Source: Gammaproteobacteria bacterium
GTDB taxonomy: Bacteria > Pseudomonadota > Gammaproteobacteria > Poriferisulfidales > Poriferisulfidaceae
Length of the DNA stretch: 9,002 bases
NCBI GenBank assembly: GCA_007571105.1
Contig: RKRZ01000054.1
Location: 1-9,002, forward strand
Direction: 5' to 3'
Shown here piece by piece: positions 1 to 7,068 of this stretch (the stretch's first letter is position 1; each line of letters starts with the position of its first letter). The notes under the pieces were generated by a model that was not told the DNA's origin, ran no database searches, and saw nothing but the letters and a program-made list of their open reading frames with translations. Position numbers and translations under genes: made by a program.

Positions 1-1
1 G

Positions 2-376
2 CCCCTGCCGGCCACCCAAATCGAACAGCTGACCTTCAGCCATAAATCACTGCCGGAGATCGAAGAGGTGATGCCGGATGTCGTCGCGCCCGAATGGAGC
101 GACGTCGTCTCCGACAGCGAAGAGAAACGCGAAAAGTGGTTCGTGCAAGTCGGCCTTTTTGCCGATCTGGACAATGCGAAAAAATTGCAGACCCAAGTCA
201 AAGAGGCCGGCTACCCTTCCGAACTGATGACCCAACGTCGGGACAACAAGACACATCAACTGGTCTGGGTCGGCCCCTACTTTTCGCAGTCCGAAGCGGA
301 ACTCGTCCTCCAGAGCATCAAGAAAAAACCCGCATTGGCCGCCGCGCATGATGGCTGGGTCGTCAGACAGCAGTGA
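2..376 (+). CDS. dedD: SPOR-domain cell-division protein, DedD-like (5' end outside window)
   Basis: The reading frame is open from the window edge, so only the last 124 residues are seen. They comprise a linker rich in Glu, Asp and Pro, then a SPOR domain in roughly the last 80 residues. That domain begins WFVQVGLFADLDNAKKL and ends with VWVGPYFSQSEAELVLQSIK, the two halves of the SPOR peptidoglycan-binding fold. SPOR domains bind denuded glycan strands at division septa. DedD in E. coli is an inner-membrane protein with an N-terminal membrane segment and a C-terminal SPOR domain, encoded just before cvpA and purF, which is the order seen here. The membrane anchor would lie upstream of the window, so its presence is inferred. 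The stop codon overlaps the cvpA start by four bases (GTGA). The SPOR assignment is secure; the name dedD rests on synteny. Confidence 0.85.
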   Translation, partial: PLPATQIEQLTFSHKSLPEIEEVMPDVVAPEWSDVVSDSEEKREKWFVQVGLFADLDNAKKLQTQVKEAGYPSELMTQRRDNKTHQLVWVGPYFSQSEAELVLQSIKKKPALAAAHDGWVVRQQ

Positions 377-924
377 GCATTCTCGGCGCCGCTATCCTGG
401 ACGTGCTGGTCACGGCCATCGTTCTGATTTCCGGAGCCATGAGTTGGGTGCGCGGATTCGCAGAAGAGTTGGTGACGCTGGTCTGCTGGGCCTTGTCACT
501 GTGGGCCGCCTTTCAGTATGCAGAACCGGCTGCGCAATTCATTCCGGCGTCCTGGGATACGCTGACGATCGGCGGGCGCAGTTACGGACTGGACGGTTTT
601 CATGTCCTGTTTGCAGGGTTTGTGTTGTTTCTGATCACGTTCCTGCTGGCTTCGCAATTCCACCGACTGATGACTCCCCTGTTCAAAAGCGACGTCTTGC
701 GTCGAGTCAATCGCACCTTCGGGTTTTTGTTCGGCTTGTTGCGCGGCGGCGTGCTGGTGCTGGTGCTGACTCTGATTCTCGGCACCACCGCCATCACGCA
801 GGCGGATTTCTGGGGCGAATCCGTCCTGCTTCCGTACTTCGTCGATGCCGCACAACAGGTCATTGCTCTCTTGCCGGATAAGTGGCAAGGCTACTTCCAC
901 TACCCTGCTCCCACCACCGCTTGA
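373..924 (+). CDS. cvpA: CvpA family inner-membrane protein
   Basis: This 183-residue protein has the CvpA (colicin V production) layout, with hydrophobic stretches at about residues 6-24, 31-50, 76-96 and 114-140. The family pattern WVRGFAEELVTLVCW falls between segments one and two. E. coli CvpA is slightly shorter (about 160 residues). In E. coli CvpA is needed for colicin V export and has been linked to envelope stress resistance, but its molecular activity is not settled. The start is a GTG overlapping the stop of the SPOR gene. No clear Shine-Dalgarno sequence precedes it, so translation is probably coupled to the upstream gene. It ends 10 bases before purF, the conserved cvpA-purF arrangement. 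No PurR-like operator is visible before it within the window. Confidence 0.93.
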   Translation: MSILGAAILDVLVTAIVLISGAMSWVRGFAEELVTLVCWALSLWAAFQYAEPAAQFIPASWDTLTIGGRSYGLDGFHVLFAGFVLFLITFLLASQFHRLMTPLFKSDVLRRVNRTFGFLFGLLRGGVLVLVLTLILGTTAITQADFWGESVLLPYFVDAAQQVIALLPDKWQGYFHYPAPTTA

Positions 925-934
925 CGAACTTCTC

Positions 935-2416
935 ATGTGCGGACTAATCGGAATCGCCGGACACGCACCCGTCGTGGAGGACCTCTACGAAGGACTCACC
1001 GTGCTGCAGCATCGGGGGCAAGACGCGGCCGGCATGACCACGTACGACGAGCACGACCGCTTTCATCACCTGCGCGGCAACGGTCTGATCCGCGACGTCT
1101 TCCGCGGCAAACGGGTCGCCCGCATGACGGGCAATATCGGCATCGGCCATTTGCGCTATCCCACTGCCGGCACGGAGAAATCCGAGGAAGCGCAACCGCT
1201 TTACGTCAACTCCCCCTACGGCATCGCACTGGGCCACAACGGCAACCTGATCAATACCCGGGAATTGCGCAAGGAGTTGTTTCGCGAAGACCTTCGGCAT
1301 ATCAACACGGAATCCGATTCCGAAATTCTGCTCAATGTGCTGGCGCATGAACTGCTGGCGCAGCCGGACCGCCTGACGGACGATCCGCATAACCTGTTTC
1401 ATGCCGTCACACAAGTCAACCGGCGGTGTGTCGGGGCCTACGCCGCGGTTTGCCTGATCGCCGACTGGGGCATTCTGGCGTTCCGCGACCCCTACGGCAT
1501 CCGCCCGTTGGTCTACGGCAAACGAGAAACTCCGGAAGGGGTGGAGCATATGGTCGCCTCCGAAAGCGTGGCCCTCGACATGCTGGGCTTCACCCTGGAG
1601 CGCGACCTGCAGCCCGGGGAGGCGATGCTGCTGGGACTCGACGGCACGGTGCGCAGCGAGATCTGCAGCGCACCAACAATATATGCGCCCTGCATCTTTG
1701 AGTACGTCTACTTCGCCCGCCCCGACTCGGTCATGAACGGCATCTCCGTCCAGCGCTCCCGGATGCGCATGGGCAAGCGGTTGGCCAATCGCATTCTGCG
1801 CGAATGGCCGGATCACGACATTGATGTCGTCATTCCCATCCCGGATACCAGCCGCACCGCCGCGCTGGAGATGGCCTATCGACTGAACCGTCCCTACCGA
1901 GAGGGATTCATCAAGAATCGCTACATCGGCCGCACCTTCATCATGCCCGAATCCAAACTGCGCCGGCAATCCGTGCGCCGCAAACTCAATCCGATCCGAA
2001 ACGAATACGAAGGCGCCAACGTGTTGCTGGTGGACGACTCCATCGTGCGGGGGACCACCTCCCGCGAAATCGTGCAGATGGCCCGCGATGCCGGCGCCAA
2101 TAAGGTGTACTTCTCTTCCGCCTCGCCGCCGATCCGCCATCCGAACATTTACGGCATCGACATGCCGACCGCCAGTGAACTGATCGCCCACAACCGCAAC
2201 ACACAGAAAGTCTGCGAAGCCATCGGTGCCGACCGGCTGATCTATCAGGATCACGCCGACCTGATCGCGGCCGTCCAGGAAGGCAACCCGGAATTGCGCG
2301 ATTTCGACAGTTCTGTATTCACCGGGGAATATGTCACCGGCGTGCCGGACGGCTACCTCGATGAACTGGAGCAGCAGCGCGGAAATCATCAAGAGATGGC
2401 TGAATCCTCTGCCTGA
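935..2416 (+). CDS. purF: Amidophosphoribosyltransferase
   Basis: This 493-residue enzyme performs the committed step of de novo purine synthesis: PRPP plus glutamine gives 5-phosphoribosylamine. The ATG at 935 is chosen because it puts Cys at residue 2 (MCGLIGI). After Met removal this is the N-terminal nucleophile of the Ntn glutamine amidotransferase domain. The frame is open further upstream, but starting there would bury the Cys. Domain one (about 1-235) shows HRGQDAAGM, R74 in GHLRYPTAG, HNGNL (N102, G103) and D128, matching the glutamine-site residues of E. coli PurF. Domain two is a type I phosphoribosyltransferase with VVIPIPDTSR (298-307) and the PRPP loop VLLVDDSIVRGTT (363-375). 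There is no propeptide, so it is the E. coli type and not the B. subtilis iron-sulfur type. The Shine-Dalgarno sequence is weak. Family length is about 500, so the gene is intact. Confidence 0.98.
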   Translation: MCGLIGIAGHAPVVEDLYEGLTVLQHRGQDAAGMTTYDEHDRFHHLRGNGLIRDVFRGKRVARMTGNIGIGHLRYPTAGTEKSEEAQPLYVNSPYGIALGHNGNLINTRELRKELFREDLRHINTESDSEILLNVLAHELLAQPDRLTDDPHNLFHAVTQVNRRCVGAYAAVCLIADWGILAFRDPYGIRPLVYGKRETPEGVEHMVASESVALDMLGFTLERDLQPGEAMLLGLDGTVRSEICSAPTIYAPCIFEYVYFARPDSVMNGISVQRSRMRMGKRLANRILREWPDHDIDVVIPIPDTSRTAALEMAYRLNRPYREGFIKNRYIGRTFIMPESKLRRQSVRRKLNPIRNEYEGANVLLVDDSIVRGTTSREIVQMARDAGANKVYFSSASPPIRHPNIYGIDMPTASELIAHNRNTQKVCEAIGADRLIYQDHADLIAAVQEGNPELRDFDSSVFTGEYVTGVPDGYLDELEQQRGNHQEMAESSA

Positions 2417-2420
2417 ATCC

Positions 2421-2987
2421 ATGGCCCCACCTCAGACAGACAGTCCGGAGGAGGAAGATCTGGCGCACGCCCTCGAAGCCCGCTCACGCTTCCCGCAATG
2501 TCCCAGCAACCCCATCTGCGTCATCAGCGTGCGCGATCAGGCGTTGCGGCTGATTGCAGGTGATAAAATTGTCTGCAACTACACAGTCTCGACCTCGCGT
2601 TACGGCACCGGCGGACAACTCGACAGCTTCAAAACCCCGATTGGCGCACACCGCATCGCTGAGCGGATCGGCGAAGGCGTTGCATTGCATACGATCTTCA
2701 AGGGACGGGTGGCGCAAGAGGGTTTCGCGACTGTAGAAATGCGGCCGCAGCAAACCGGGGAAGATCACATCACCACCCGAATCTTGTGGCTGGATGGGCT
2801 GGAACCCGGAATCAACCAGGGAGGGAACGTCGACTCTATGCAGCGCTACATCTACATTCACGGCACCCATGAGGAAGGATTGCTGGGACAGGCGGCCTCG
2901 GTTGGATGCATCCGGATGCGCGCGGAAGACGTGGTTGAGCTGTTTGATCAGGTCCGCGTAGGGACCTTGGTGCTGATCCTGCCGTGA
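2421..2987 (+). CDS. L,D-transpeptidase (YkuD domain), no signal peptide
   Basis: This is a 188-residue protein with a YkuD (L,D-transpeptidase) catalytic domain from about residue 31 to the end. The active site is seen as HGTHEE (H147) followed by ASVGCIRM, with nucleophile Cys163 and Arg165. The segment TGGQLDSFKTPIGAHRI is the usual substrate-side strand of the fold. Such enzymes form 3-3 peptidoglycan crosslinks or attach proteins to the wall, which needs a periplasmic location. No N-terminal hydrophobic stretch or lipobox is visible: the first 30 residues are polar and acidic. It lacks LysM or other wall-binding domains. The ATG at 2421 lies four bases after the purF stop and has no good Shine-Dalgarno sequence. 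A GGAGGAGGA at 2447-2455 precedes an in-frame CTG at 2460, a possible alternative start that would still give no export signal. It overlaps the glycerate kinase start by GTGA. Confidence 0.88.
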   Translation: MAPPQTDSPEEEDLAHALEARSRFPQCPSNPICVISVRDQALRLIAGDKIVCNYTVSTSRYGTGGQLDSFKTPIGAHRIAERIGEGVALHTIFKGRVAQEGFATVEMRPQQTGEDHITTRILWLDGLEPGINQGGNVDSMQRYIYIHGTHEEGLLGQAASVGCIRMRAEDVVELFDQVRVGTLVLILP

Positions 2988-4204
2988 GCCGCGCCCAGAT
3001 TCTGCGCAGTATCTTCGATGCGGCCATCGCCGAAGTCGGAGGCAGCGAAGCCGTCAGCCGCTGGCTGCGGGCGCACTCCGATATCTCCTGCGACCACCTC
3101 ATCGCCATCGGCAAAGCAGCGCCGGCGATGGCAAAAGGAGCCCTGGAGCAACGCGAGTTCACAAGCGGCCTGGTGATCACCAAACACGGCCATCATGAGG
3201 AAGCGGTCGAACAGGCTGCGAACATTGAATTTCTGGAGTCAGACCACCCGATCCCCGGCGAGGCCAGCCTGCATGCCGGACAGCGGCTGCTTGACTATCT
3301 GGCGGAGACGCCCAAGGACGCACAGTTTCTGGTCCTGCTCTCCGGTGGAGCCTCCAGTCTGGTCGAATCCCTGGCGCCGGGGCTGGAGCTGGACGATCTG
3401 CGCCAATTGACCGACTGCTTGCTGAGCGAAGGGCTGAACATCACCGAAATGAACGCGGTGCGCCGTTCAATCTCGCGCATTAAAGGGGGACGATTGGCCC
3501 ACTATCTGGAGGGACGGGACACCTGCGTGCTGATGATCTCGGACGTGCCCGGAAACAATCCGGCGGTGATCGGCTCAGGCCCCCTGACTCCGGAGCCGGA
3601 CGCAAGCGTCCCGGATTCCCTCAGCAAACCCGTCCAGGCGATTTTGCAACGGGCGCAACGCATCGAGGCGCCCGGAGCAGAGGCCTTTGAGAATCTGCAA
3701 TCGCACATCATCGCAGCCCTGCAAGACGCCAAGCTTGCGGCGGCGGATTACGCGTATGAAATGGGCATTCCGGTGTCTGTCCGTCCGCGATTTCTGGAAG
3801 GCGACGCCGGAGAAATCGGACAAGGGTTAGCGCGGCGGCTCAATGATGTTGAAGTCGGCGTGTATATCTGGGGCGGGGAGACCACCGTGCAGTTGCCGGC
3901 GGATCCCGGACGAGGCGGGCGCAATCAGCACTTGGCCCTGGCAGCCGCGGTTCTGATGGACGGCAATCATAAAGTCGCGCTGCTGGCTTGCGGCACCGAC
4001 GGCACGGACGGCCCTACTGAAGATGCCGGAGGTCTGGTGGACGGAAGAACCCTAAGCCAAGGAAGGGCTTCGGGCATGAATGCACAGGATTACCTGGCGC
4101 GCGCCGACTCAGGCAGTTATCTGGCGGCAATTGATTCGCTCGTGACCACAGGGCCGACCGGCACCAACGTCATGGACCTGGCCATCGGAATCAAAGAACG
4201 ATAA
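2984..4204 (+). CDS. gckA: Glycerate 2-kinase, MOFRL/DUF4147 family
   Basis: This 406-residue protein belongs to the class II (GckA/TtuD-type) glycerate kinases, which phosphorylate D-glycerate to 2-phosphoglycerate with ATP and feed lower glycolysis. They are unrelated to E. coli GlxK/GarK. The N-terminal DUF4147 domain (about 1-230) shows AIGKAAPAMA with the conserved Lys44, LSGGASSL (119-126), NAVRRSISRIKGG (157-169) and GSGPLTPEP (198-205). The C-terminal MOFRL domain (about 285-402) shows WGGETTVQL, GRGGRNQ (309-315), CGTDGTDGPTEDAGG (336-350) and TGPTGTNVMDL. All conserved blocks are present, so it is probably active. The GTG start overlaps the stop of the transpeptidase gene, implying translational coupling. 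It ends the plus-strand run and converges on lpxH with a 24-base gap. Hydroxypyruvate or tartronate semialdehyde reductase would normally supply glycerate; neither is encoded in this window. Confidence 0.93.
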   Translation: MSRAQILRSIFDAAIAEVGGSEAVSRWLRAHSDISCDHLIAIGKAAPAMAKGALEQREFTSGLVITKHGHHEEAVEQAANIEFLESDHPIPGEASLHAGQRLLDYLAETPKDAQFLVLLSGGASSLVESLAPGLELDDLRQLTDCLLSEGLNITEMNAVRRSISRIKGGRLAHYLEGRDTCVLMISDVPGNNPAVIGSGPLTPEPDASVPDSLSKPVQAILQRAQRIEAPGAEAFENLQSHIIAALQDAKLAAADYAYEMGIPVSVRPRFLEGDAGEIGQGLARRLNDVEVGVYIWGGETTVQLPADPGRGGRNQHLALAAAVLMDGNHKVALLACGTDGTDGPTEDAGGLVDGRTLSQGRASGMNAQDYLARADSGSYLAAIDSLVTTGPTGTNVMDLAIGIKER

Positions 4205-4228
4205 TTCAGCGCGCCGGCAGTGCGGCCA

Positions 4229-4954
4229 TCACGTTCGCTGCGAGACCACGTGCAAGCCTTCCGAATCCGCAACCAGCCAGCTTTCCTGCTCGTACCAATC
4301 CCCCAGCACCACACGCACGGCCGGCGCCCCATCCAACTCGAAACGATGCACATTCGGCCGATGCGTATGCCCGTGGATTAATTGACGCACCTCCGCCTCA
4401 CGCATGACCTGGCGGACCGTCTCGGCATTGACGTCCATGATTTCCGTGGACTTTCCAGCCATCTCTTGTGCACTCAACTCGCGCAAATCCCGAGCCATGC
4501 GCTCGCGGATGAATCGCGGCAAAATCCGGAGGGCAAGAAGACTCAGCGGATGGCGGATGCGACGGCGATAACGCTGATACGCCACATCATCGGTGCACAG
4601 CAAATCGCCATGCTCCACTAAAGTCGGGGTGCCGTAGAGATCAATGACCTGGCGTTGCGGCATCAATTCCACACCCGTGCGCCGCGCAAAAGTCGAACCC
4701 ACCAAGAAATCCCGGTTGCCATGCAGAAAACGCACGGGAGTGCCTTTTTGCGTCAATGCCTGCAGAGCCGCTAATGCCCCGTGCAAGCCTTCCGCGCGAT
4801 TGTCATCGCCAATCCACACTTCAAAGAGATCGCCCAGAATGTACAAAACCTCAGCCCCCCGCGCTTCCGTGCGCAAAAATGCTTCAAAAGCCTCAATTAA
4901 GGCCGGACGGCGCACATCCAGATGCAAATCCGCAATAAATAGAGAATACGGCAT
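4229..4954 (-). CDS. lpxH: UDP-2,3-diacylglucosamine diphosphatase
   Basis: This 241-residue metallophosphoesterase splits UDP-2,3-diacylglucosamine to lipid X plus UMP, the fourth step of lipid A synthesis, at the cytoplasmic face of the inner membrane. Every calcineurin-like metal ligand of E. coli LpxH has a counterpart shifted by one residue: D9 and H11 (FIADLHL), D42 (GDLFEVWIGDD), N80 (HGNRDF), H115 (EHGD), and H196 and H198 (HGHTHRP). LpxH itself, and not LpxG or LpxI, is indicated by these motifs and by the length (E. coli 240). It is the only minus-strand gene here. It is transcribed away from ftsH, from a promoter with a perfect TATAAT, and converges on the glycerate kinase gene. 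The start has no good Shine-Dalgarno sequence, and the predicted leader is only about 16 bases. Confidence 0.97.
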   Translation of the reverse strand: MPYSLFIADLHLDVRRPALIEAFEAFLRTEARGAEVLYILGDLFEVWIGDDNRAEGLHGALAALQALTQKGTPVRFLHGNRDFLVGSTFARRTGVELMPQRQVIDLYGTPTLVEHGDLLCTDDVAYQRYRRRIRHPLSLLALRILPRFIRERMARDLRELSAQEMAGKSTEIMDVNAETVRQVMREAEVRQLIHGHTHRPNVHRFELDGAPAVRVVLGDWYEQESWLVADSEGLHVVSQRT

Positions 4955-4977
4955 GGGGAAAGTCCAAAATCTGGAAG

Positions 4978-5004
4978 ATTATAGGGTGCACAGCCTCTTG
5001 CAAA
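4978..5004 (-). promoter_or_regulatory. Putative sigma-70 promoter of lpxH
   Basis: Read on the minus strand, 4983-4978 is a perfect TATAAT -10 hexamer. A weak TTTGCA (5004-4999) lies 15 bases upstream as -35. Transcription would start near 4971, leaving a leader of about 16 bases before the lpxH ATG at 4954. The -10 is a full consensus match; the -35 and its short spacing are poor. The -35 region sits in the same bases as the sigma-32 -35 facing ftsH. Confidence 0.55.
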
Positions 5005-5025
5005 GGGCGCCGGACTCCCCCATAT
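4997..5025 (+). promoter_or_regulatory. Putative sigma-32 (heat-shock) promoter of ftsH
   Basis: CTTGCAA at 4997-5003 matches the sigma-32 -35 element CTTGAAA at six of seven bases. After a 14-base spacer, CCCCATAT at 5018-5025 matches the -10 element CCCCATNT fully. The spacing is within the known range. Transcription would begin around 5033, giving a leader of about 85 bases before the ftsH start. E. coli ftsH is a sigma-32 gene and FtsH degrades sigma-32, so this fits a conserved feedback circuit. The motif match is seen directly; activity is inferred. Confidence 0.72.
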
Positions 5026-5053
5026 TTGAAGGTAGAGCTCGCAGGGGCTGCTT

Positions 5054-5082
5054 TTCACCCTGGCGTGCACATCTGGTATCCT
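5054..5082 (+). promoter_or_regulatory. Possible second, housekeeping promoter of ftsH
   Basis: TTCACC (5054-5059) and TATCCT (5077-5082) are separated by 17 bases, each matching four of six sigma-70 consensus positions. The start would be near 5089, leaving a leader of about 29 bases. FtsH is needed at normal temperature, so a non-heat-shock promoter is expected somewhere here. The sequence support is weak. Confidence 0.3.
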
Positions 5083-5117
5083 TATCCCCTGTGCGCGCAA
5101 CCTAAGGCGCAAAAGCC

Positions 5118-7046
5118 ATGAACAACATGTTTAAGAACCTGATTTTGTGGATCGCCATCGCCGCGGTCATGATGTCGGTGTTCAATAACTTCGCTCCGGT
5201 GGCCCAGCCGCCGACTCAGTTGAGTTATTCAGACTTCATTAGCAACGTCAAGTCCGGTCAGATTCGCGAAGCCAATATCGACCCGGACCAGCGCATCATC
5301 ACCGGCAGTTTTCTGGACGGGCGCAATTTCAGCACCACCGCCCTGCCGGACCCCAAACTGGTTGACGACCTGCTGGCCAACAACGTAATCGTCTCCGGCG
5401 AGCCGCGCAAGCAGCGCTCGTTGCTGATGGAGATTCTGATCAGCTGGTTCCCCTTGCTGCTGCTAGTCGCCGTCTGGATATTCTTCATGCGGCAAATGCA
5501 AGGCGGCGGTCAAGGCCGCGGCGCATTGTCTTTTGGCAAGAGTCGGGCGCGCCTGACTTCCGAAGATCAAAACAAAGTCACTTTTGCGGATGTCGCCGGC
5601 ATTGATGAGGCGAAGGAAGAGGTTCAAGAACTGGTCGAGTTCTTGCGGGACCCTGAAAAATTCCAGAAATTGGGTGGCAAGATTCCACGCGGCGTGCTCA
5701 TGGTCGGCTCTCCCGGCACCGGCAAAACCTTGCTGGCGCGGGCCATCGCTGGTGAAGCCAAAGTTCCCTTCTTCAGTATCTCCGGCTCTGATTTCGTCGA
5801 AATGTTCGTCGGGGTCGGCGCTTCGCGCGTGCGCGATATGTTCAATCAGGCCAAAAAACACGGGCCAAGCATTATTTTCATTGACGAGATTGATGCGGTG
5901 GGACGCCATCGGGGGGCCGGCCTGGGCGGCGGCCACGATGAGCGCGAGCAAACCCTGAATCAGTTGCTGGTGGAAATGGATGGCTTCGAGGGCAATGAAG
6001 GAACCATCGTCATTGCGGCCACGAACCGACCGGACGTGCTGGATCCTGCTCTTCTGCGGCCCGGGCGCTTCGACCGCCAAGTTGTGGTGCCGCTGCCGGA
6101 TATTCGCGGGCGCGAGAAGATTCTGAAGGTGCACATGAAGCCGGTCCCCACGCACCAGAATGTCAAGGCGCACGTAATTGCGCGCGGTACGCCGGGATTT
6201 TCGGGCGCCGACCTGGCCAATCTGGTCAATGAAGCGGCCCTGTACGCGGCACGCGGAAACAAGAAAAAAGTGGAGATGGAGGACTTTGAAATCGCCAAGG
6301 ACAAGATCATGATGGGCTCCGAGCGGCGCTCCATGGTCATGAGCGAGGACGAAAAGAAACTCACCGCTTATCACGAATCCGGACACGCCATCATCGGCCG
6401 CATCGTGCCCGACCACGATCCAGTGCACAAGGTCACCATCATCCCGCGCGGACGCGCCCTGGGCGTTACCATGTTCCTGCCGGAGGATGATCGCTACAGC
6501 AATACGCGCGAACGGCTCAACAGCCAAATCTGCACTCTGTACGGCGGGCGCCTCGCTGAAGAAATCGTCTTTGGTACGGAGCGCGTGACAACCGGCGCAC
6601 AAAACGACATCGAGCGCGCAACAGAGTTGGCGCGCAGCATGGTCACCAAGTGGGGCCTGTCGGACAAGTTGGGGCCGCTGGCTTATAGCGAAGAGGATGG
6701 CGAGGTGTTTTTGGGGCATTCCGTGACCCGACACAAAACCATGTCGGACCACACCGCACACTCCATTGATAAGGAAATTCGAGAGATTATCGAATTCAAC
6801 TACGAGCGGGCCCGGACGATCCTGACCAACAACCTCGACAAATTGCACACCATGGCGGATGCGCTGATCAAATACGAAACGATCGACAGCGAGCAAATTG
6901 ACGACATCATGGAGGGGAATCCAGTACGTCCCCCGGAGAACTGGGAGGACGACGCATCCGGCATGGACGGCGACAGCCCACCCCCCAGCAAGCAGAAAAC
7001 CCGAGACAGCAGCACCCCGATCGGCAAGGCGGCGGAACAGCACTGA
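5118..7046 (+). CDS. ftsH: ATP-dependent membrane zinc metalloprotease FtsH
   Basis: This 642-residue AAA+ protease degrades misassembled membrane proteins and regulators such as sigma-32 and LpxC. Transmembrane segments are at about 7-25 and 104-124, flanking a periplasmic domain. The AAA module has Walker A GSPGTGKT (197-204), Walker B IIFIDEID (252-259) and a second region of homology around ATNRPDVLDPALLRPGRFDR (301-320) with arginine fingers. The zinc site is HESGH (H419, H423) with D497 as the third ligand, two residues offset from E. coli H417/H421/D495. The tail after residue 603 is charged, proline-rich and probably disordered. Walker A has Ser where E. coli has Pro, a position the general consensus leaves free. 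TAAGG at 5103-5107 is the likely ribosome site and favours this ATG over the in-frame ATG at 5127. It is upstream of glmM without the usual intervening folP. Confidence 0.98.
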   Translation: MNNMFKNLILWIAIAAVMMSVFNNFAPVAQPPTQLSYSDFISNVKSGQIREANIDPDQRIITGSFLDGRNFSTTALPDPKLVDDLLANNVIVSGEPRKQRSLLMEILISWFPLLLLVAVWIFFMRQMQGGGQGRGALSFGKSRARLTSEDQNKVTFADVAGIDEAKEEVQELVEFLRDPEKFQKLGGKIPRGVLMVGSPGTGKTLLARAIAGEAKVPFFSISGSDFVEMFVGVGASRVRDMFNQAKKHGPSIIFIDEIDAVGRHRGAGLGGGHDEREQTLNQLLVEMDGFEGNEGTIVIAATNRPDVLDPALLRPGRFDRQVVVPLPDIRGREKILKVHMKPVPTHQNVKAHVIARGTPGFSGADLANLVNEAALYAARGNKKKVEMEDFEIAKDKIMMGSERRSMVMSEDEKKLTAYHESGHAIIGRIVPDHDPVHKVTIIPRGRALGVTMFLPEDDRYSNTRERLNSQICTLYGGRLAEEIVFGTERVTTGAQNDIERATELARSMVTKWGLSDKLGPLAYSEEDGEVFLGHSVTRHKTMSDHTAHSIDKEIREIIEFNYERARTILTNNLDKLHTMADALIKYETIDSEQIDDIMEGNPVRPPENWEDDASGMDGDSPPPSKQKTRDSSTPIGKAAEQH

Positions 7047-7057
7047 ATTCGCACGTC

Positions 7058-7062
7058 GGGAG
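7058..7062 (+). promoter_or_regulatory. Ribosome binding site deciding the glmM start
   Basis: GGGAG lies six bases before the ATG at 7069 and nine after the ftsH stop. It fixes the glmM start against the long upstream open frame inside ftsH. A GTG directly before the ATG is in frame and is the only close alternative. Confidence 0.7.
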
Positions 7063-7068
7063 CCGGTG

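Noticed and set aside
2..372. PurR operator for cvpA-purF
   Set aside because: No sequence close to the ACGCAAACGTTTGCGT palindrome is present before cvpA in the window; the operon promoter is probably further upstream.
845..934. N-terminal extension of PurF
   Set aside because: The frame is open, but any start here would keep the catalytic Cys away from the N-terminus, and it would overlap cvpA.
944..2422. Long open frame of 492 codons on the minus strand opposite purF
   Set aside because: It mirrors purF almost exactly, has no recognisable motif, and is explained by the GC-rich codon bias of the sense gene.
4205..4228. Possible bidirectional terminator between the glycerate kinase gene and lpxH
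   Set aside because: Only a four-base stem (GCCG/CGGC, 4213-4226) can be drawn and there is no T-tract on either side.
4644..5105. Plus-strand frame of 153 codons across lpxH and the divergent region
   Set aside because: It lies antisense to lpxH, covers the promoters, and its product is a low-complexity Arg/Pro/Ser-rich sequence.
5706..5729. FtsH Walker A with Ser in place of Pro (GSPGTGKT)
   Set aside because: The general pattern GxxGxGK[ST] is intact, so this is normal variation and not a defect.
6898..7068. N-terminal extension of GlmM into ftsH
   Set aside because: MARKYFGTDGIRG is the family N-terminus and has a good ribosome site at 7058-7062.
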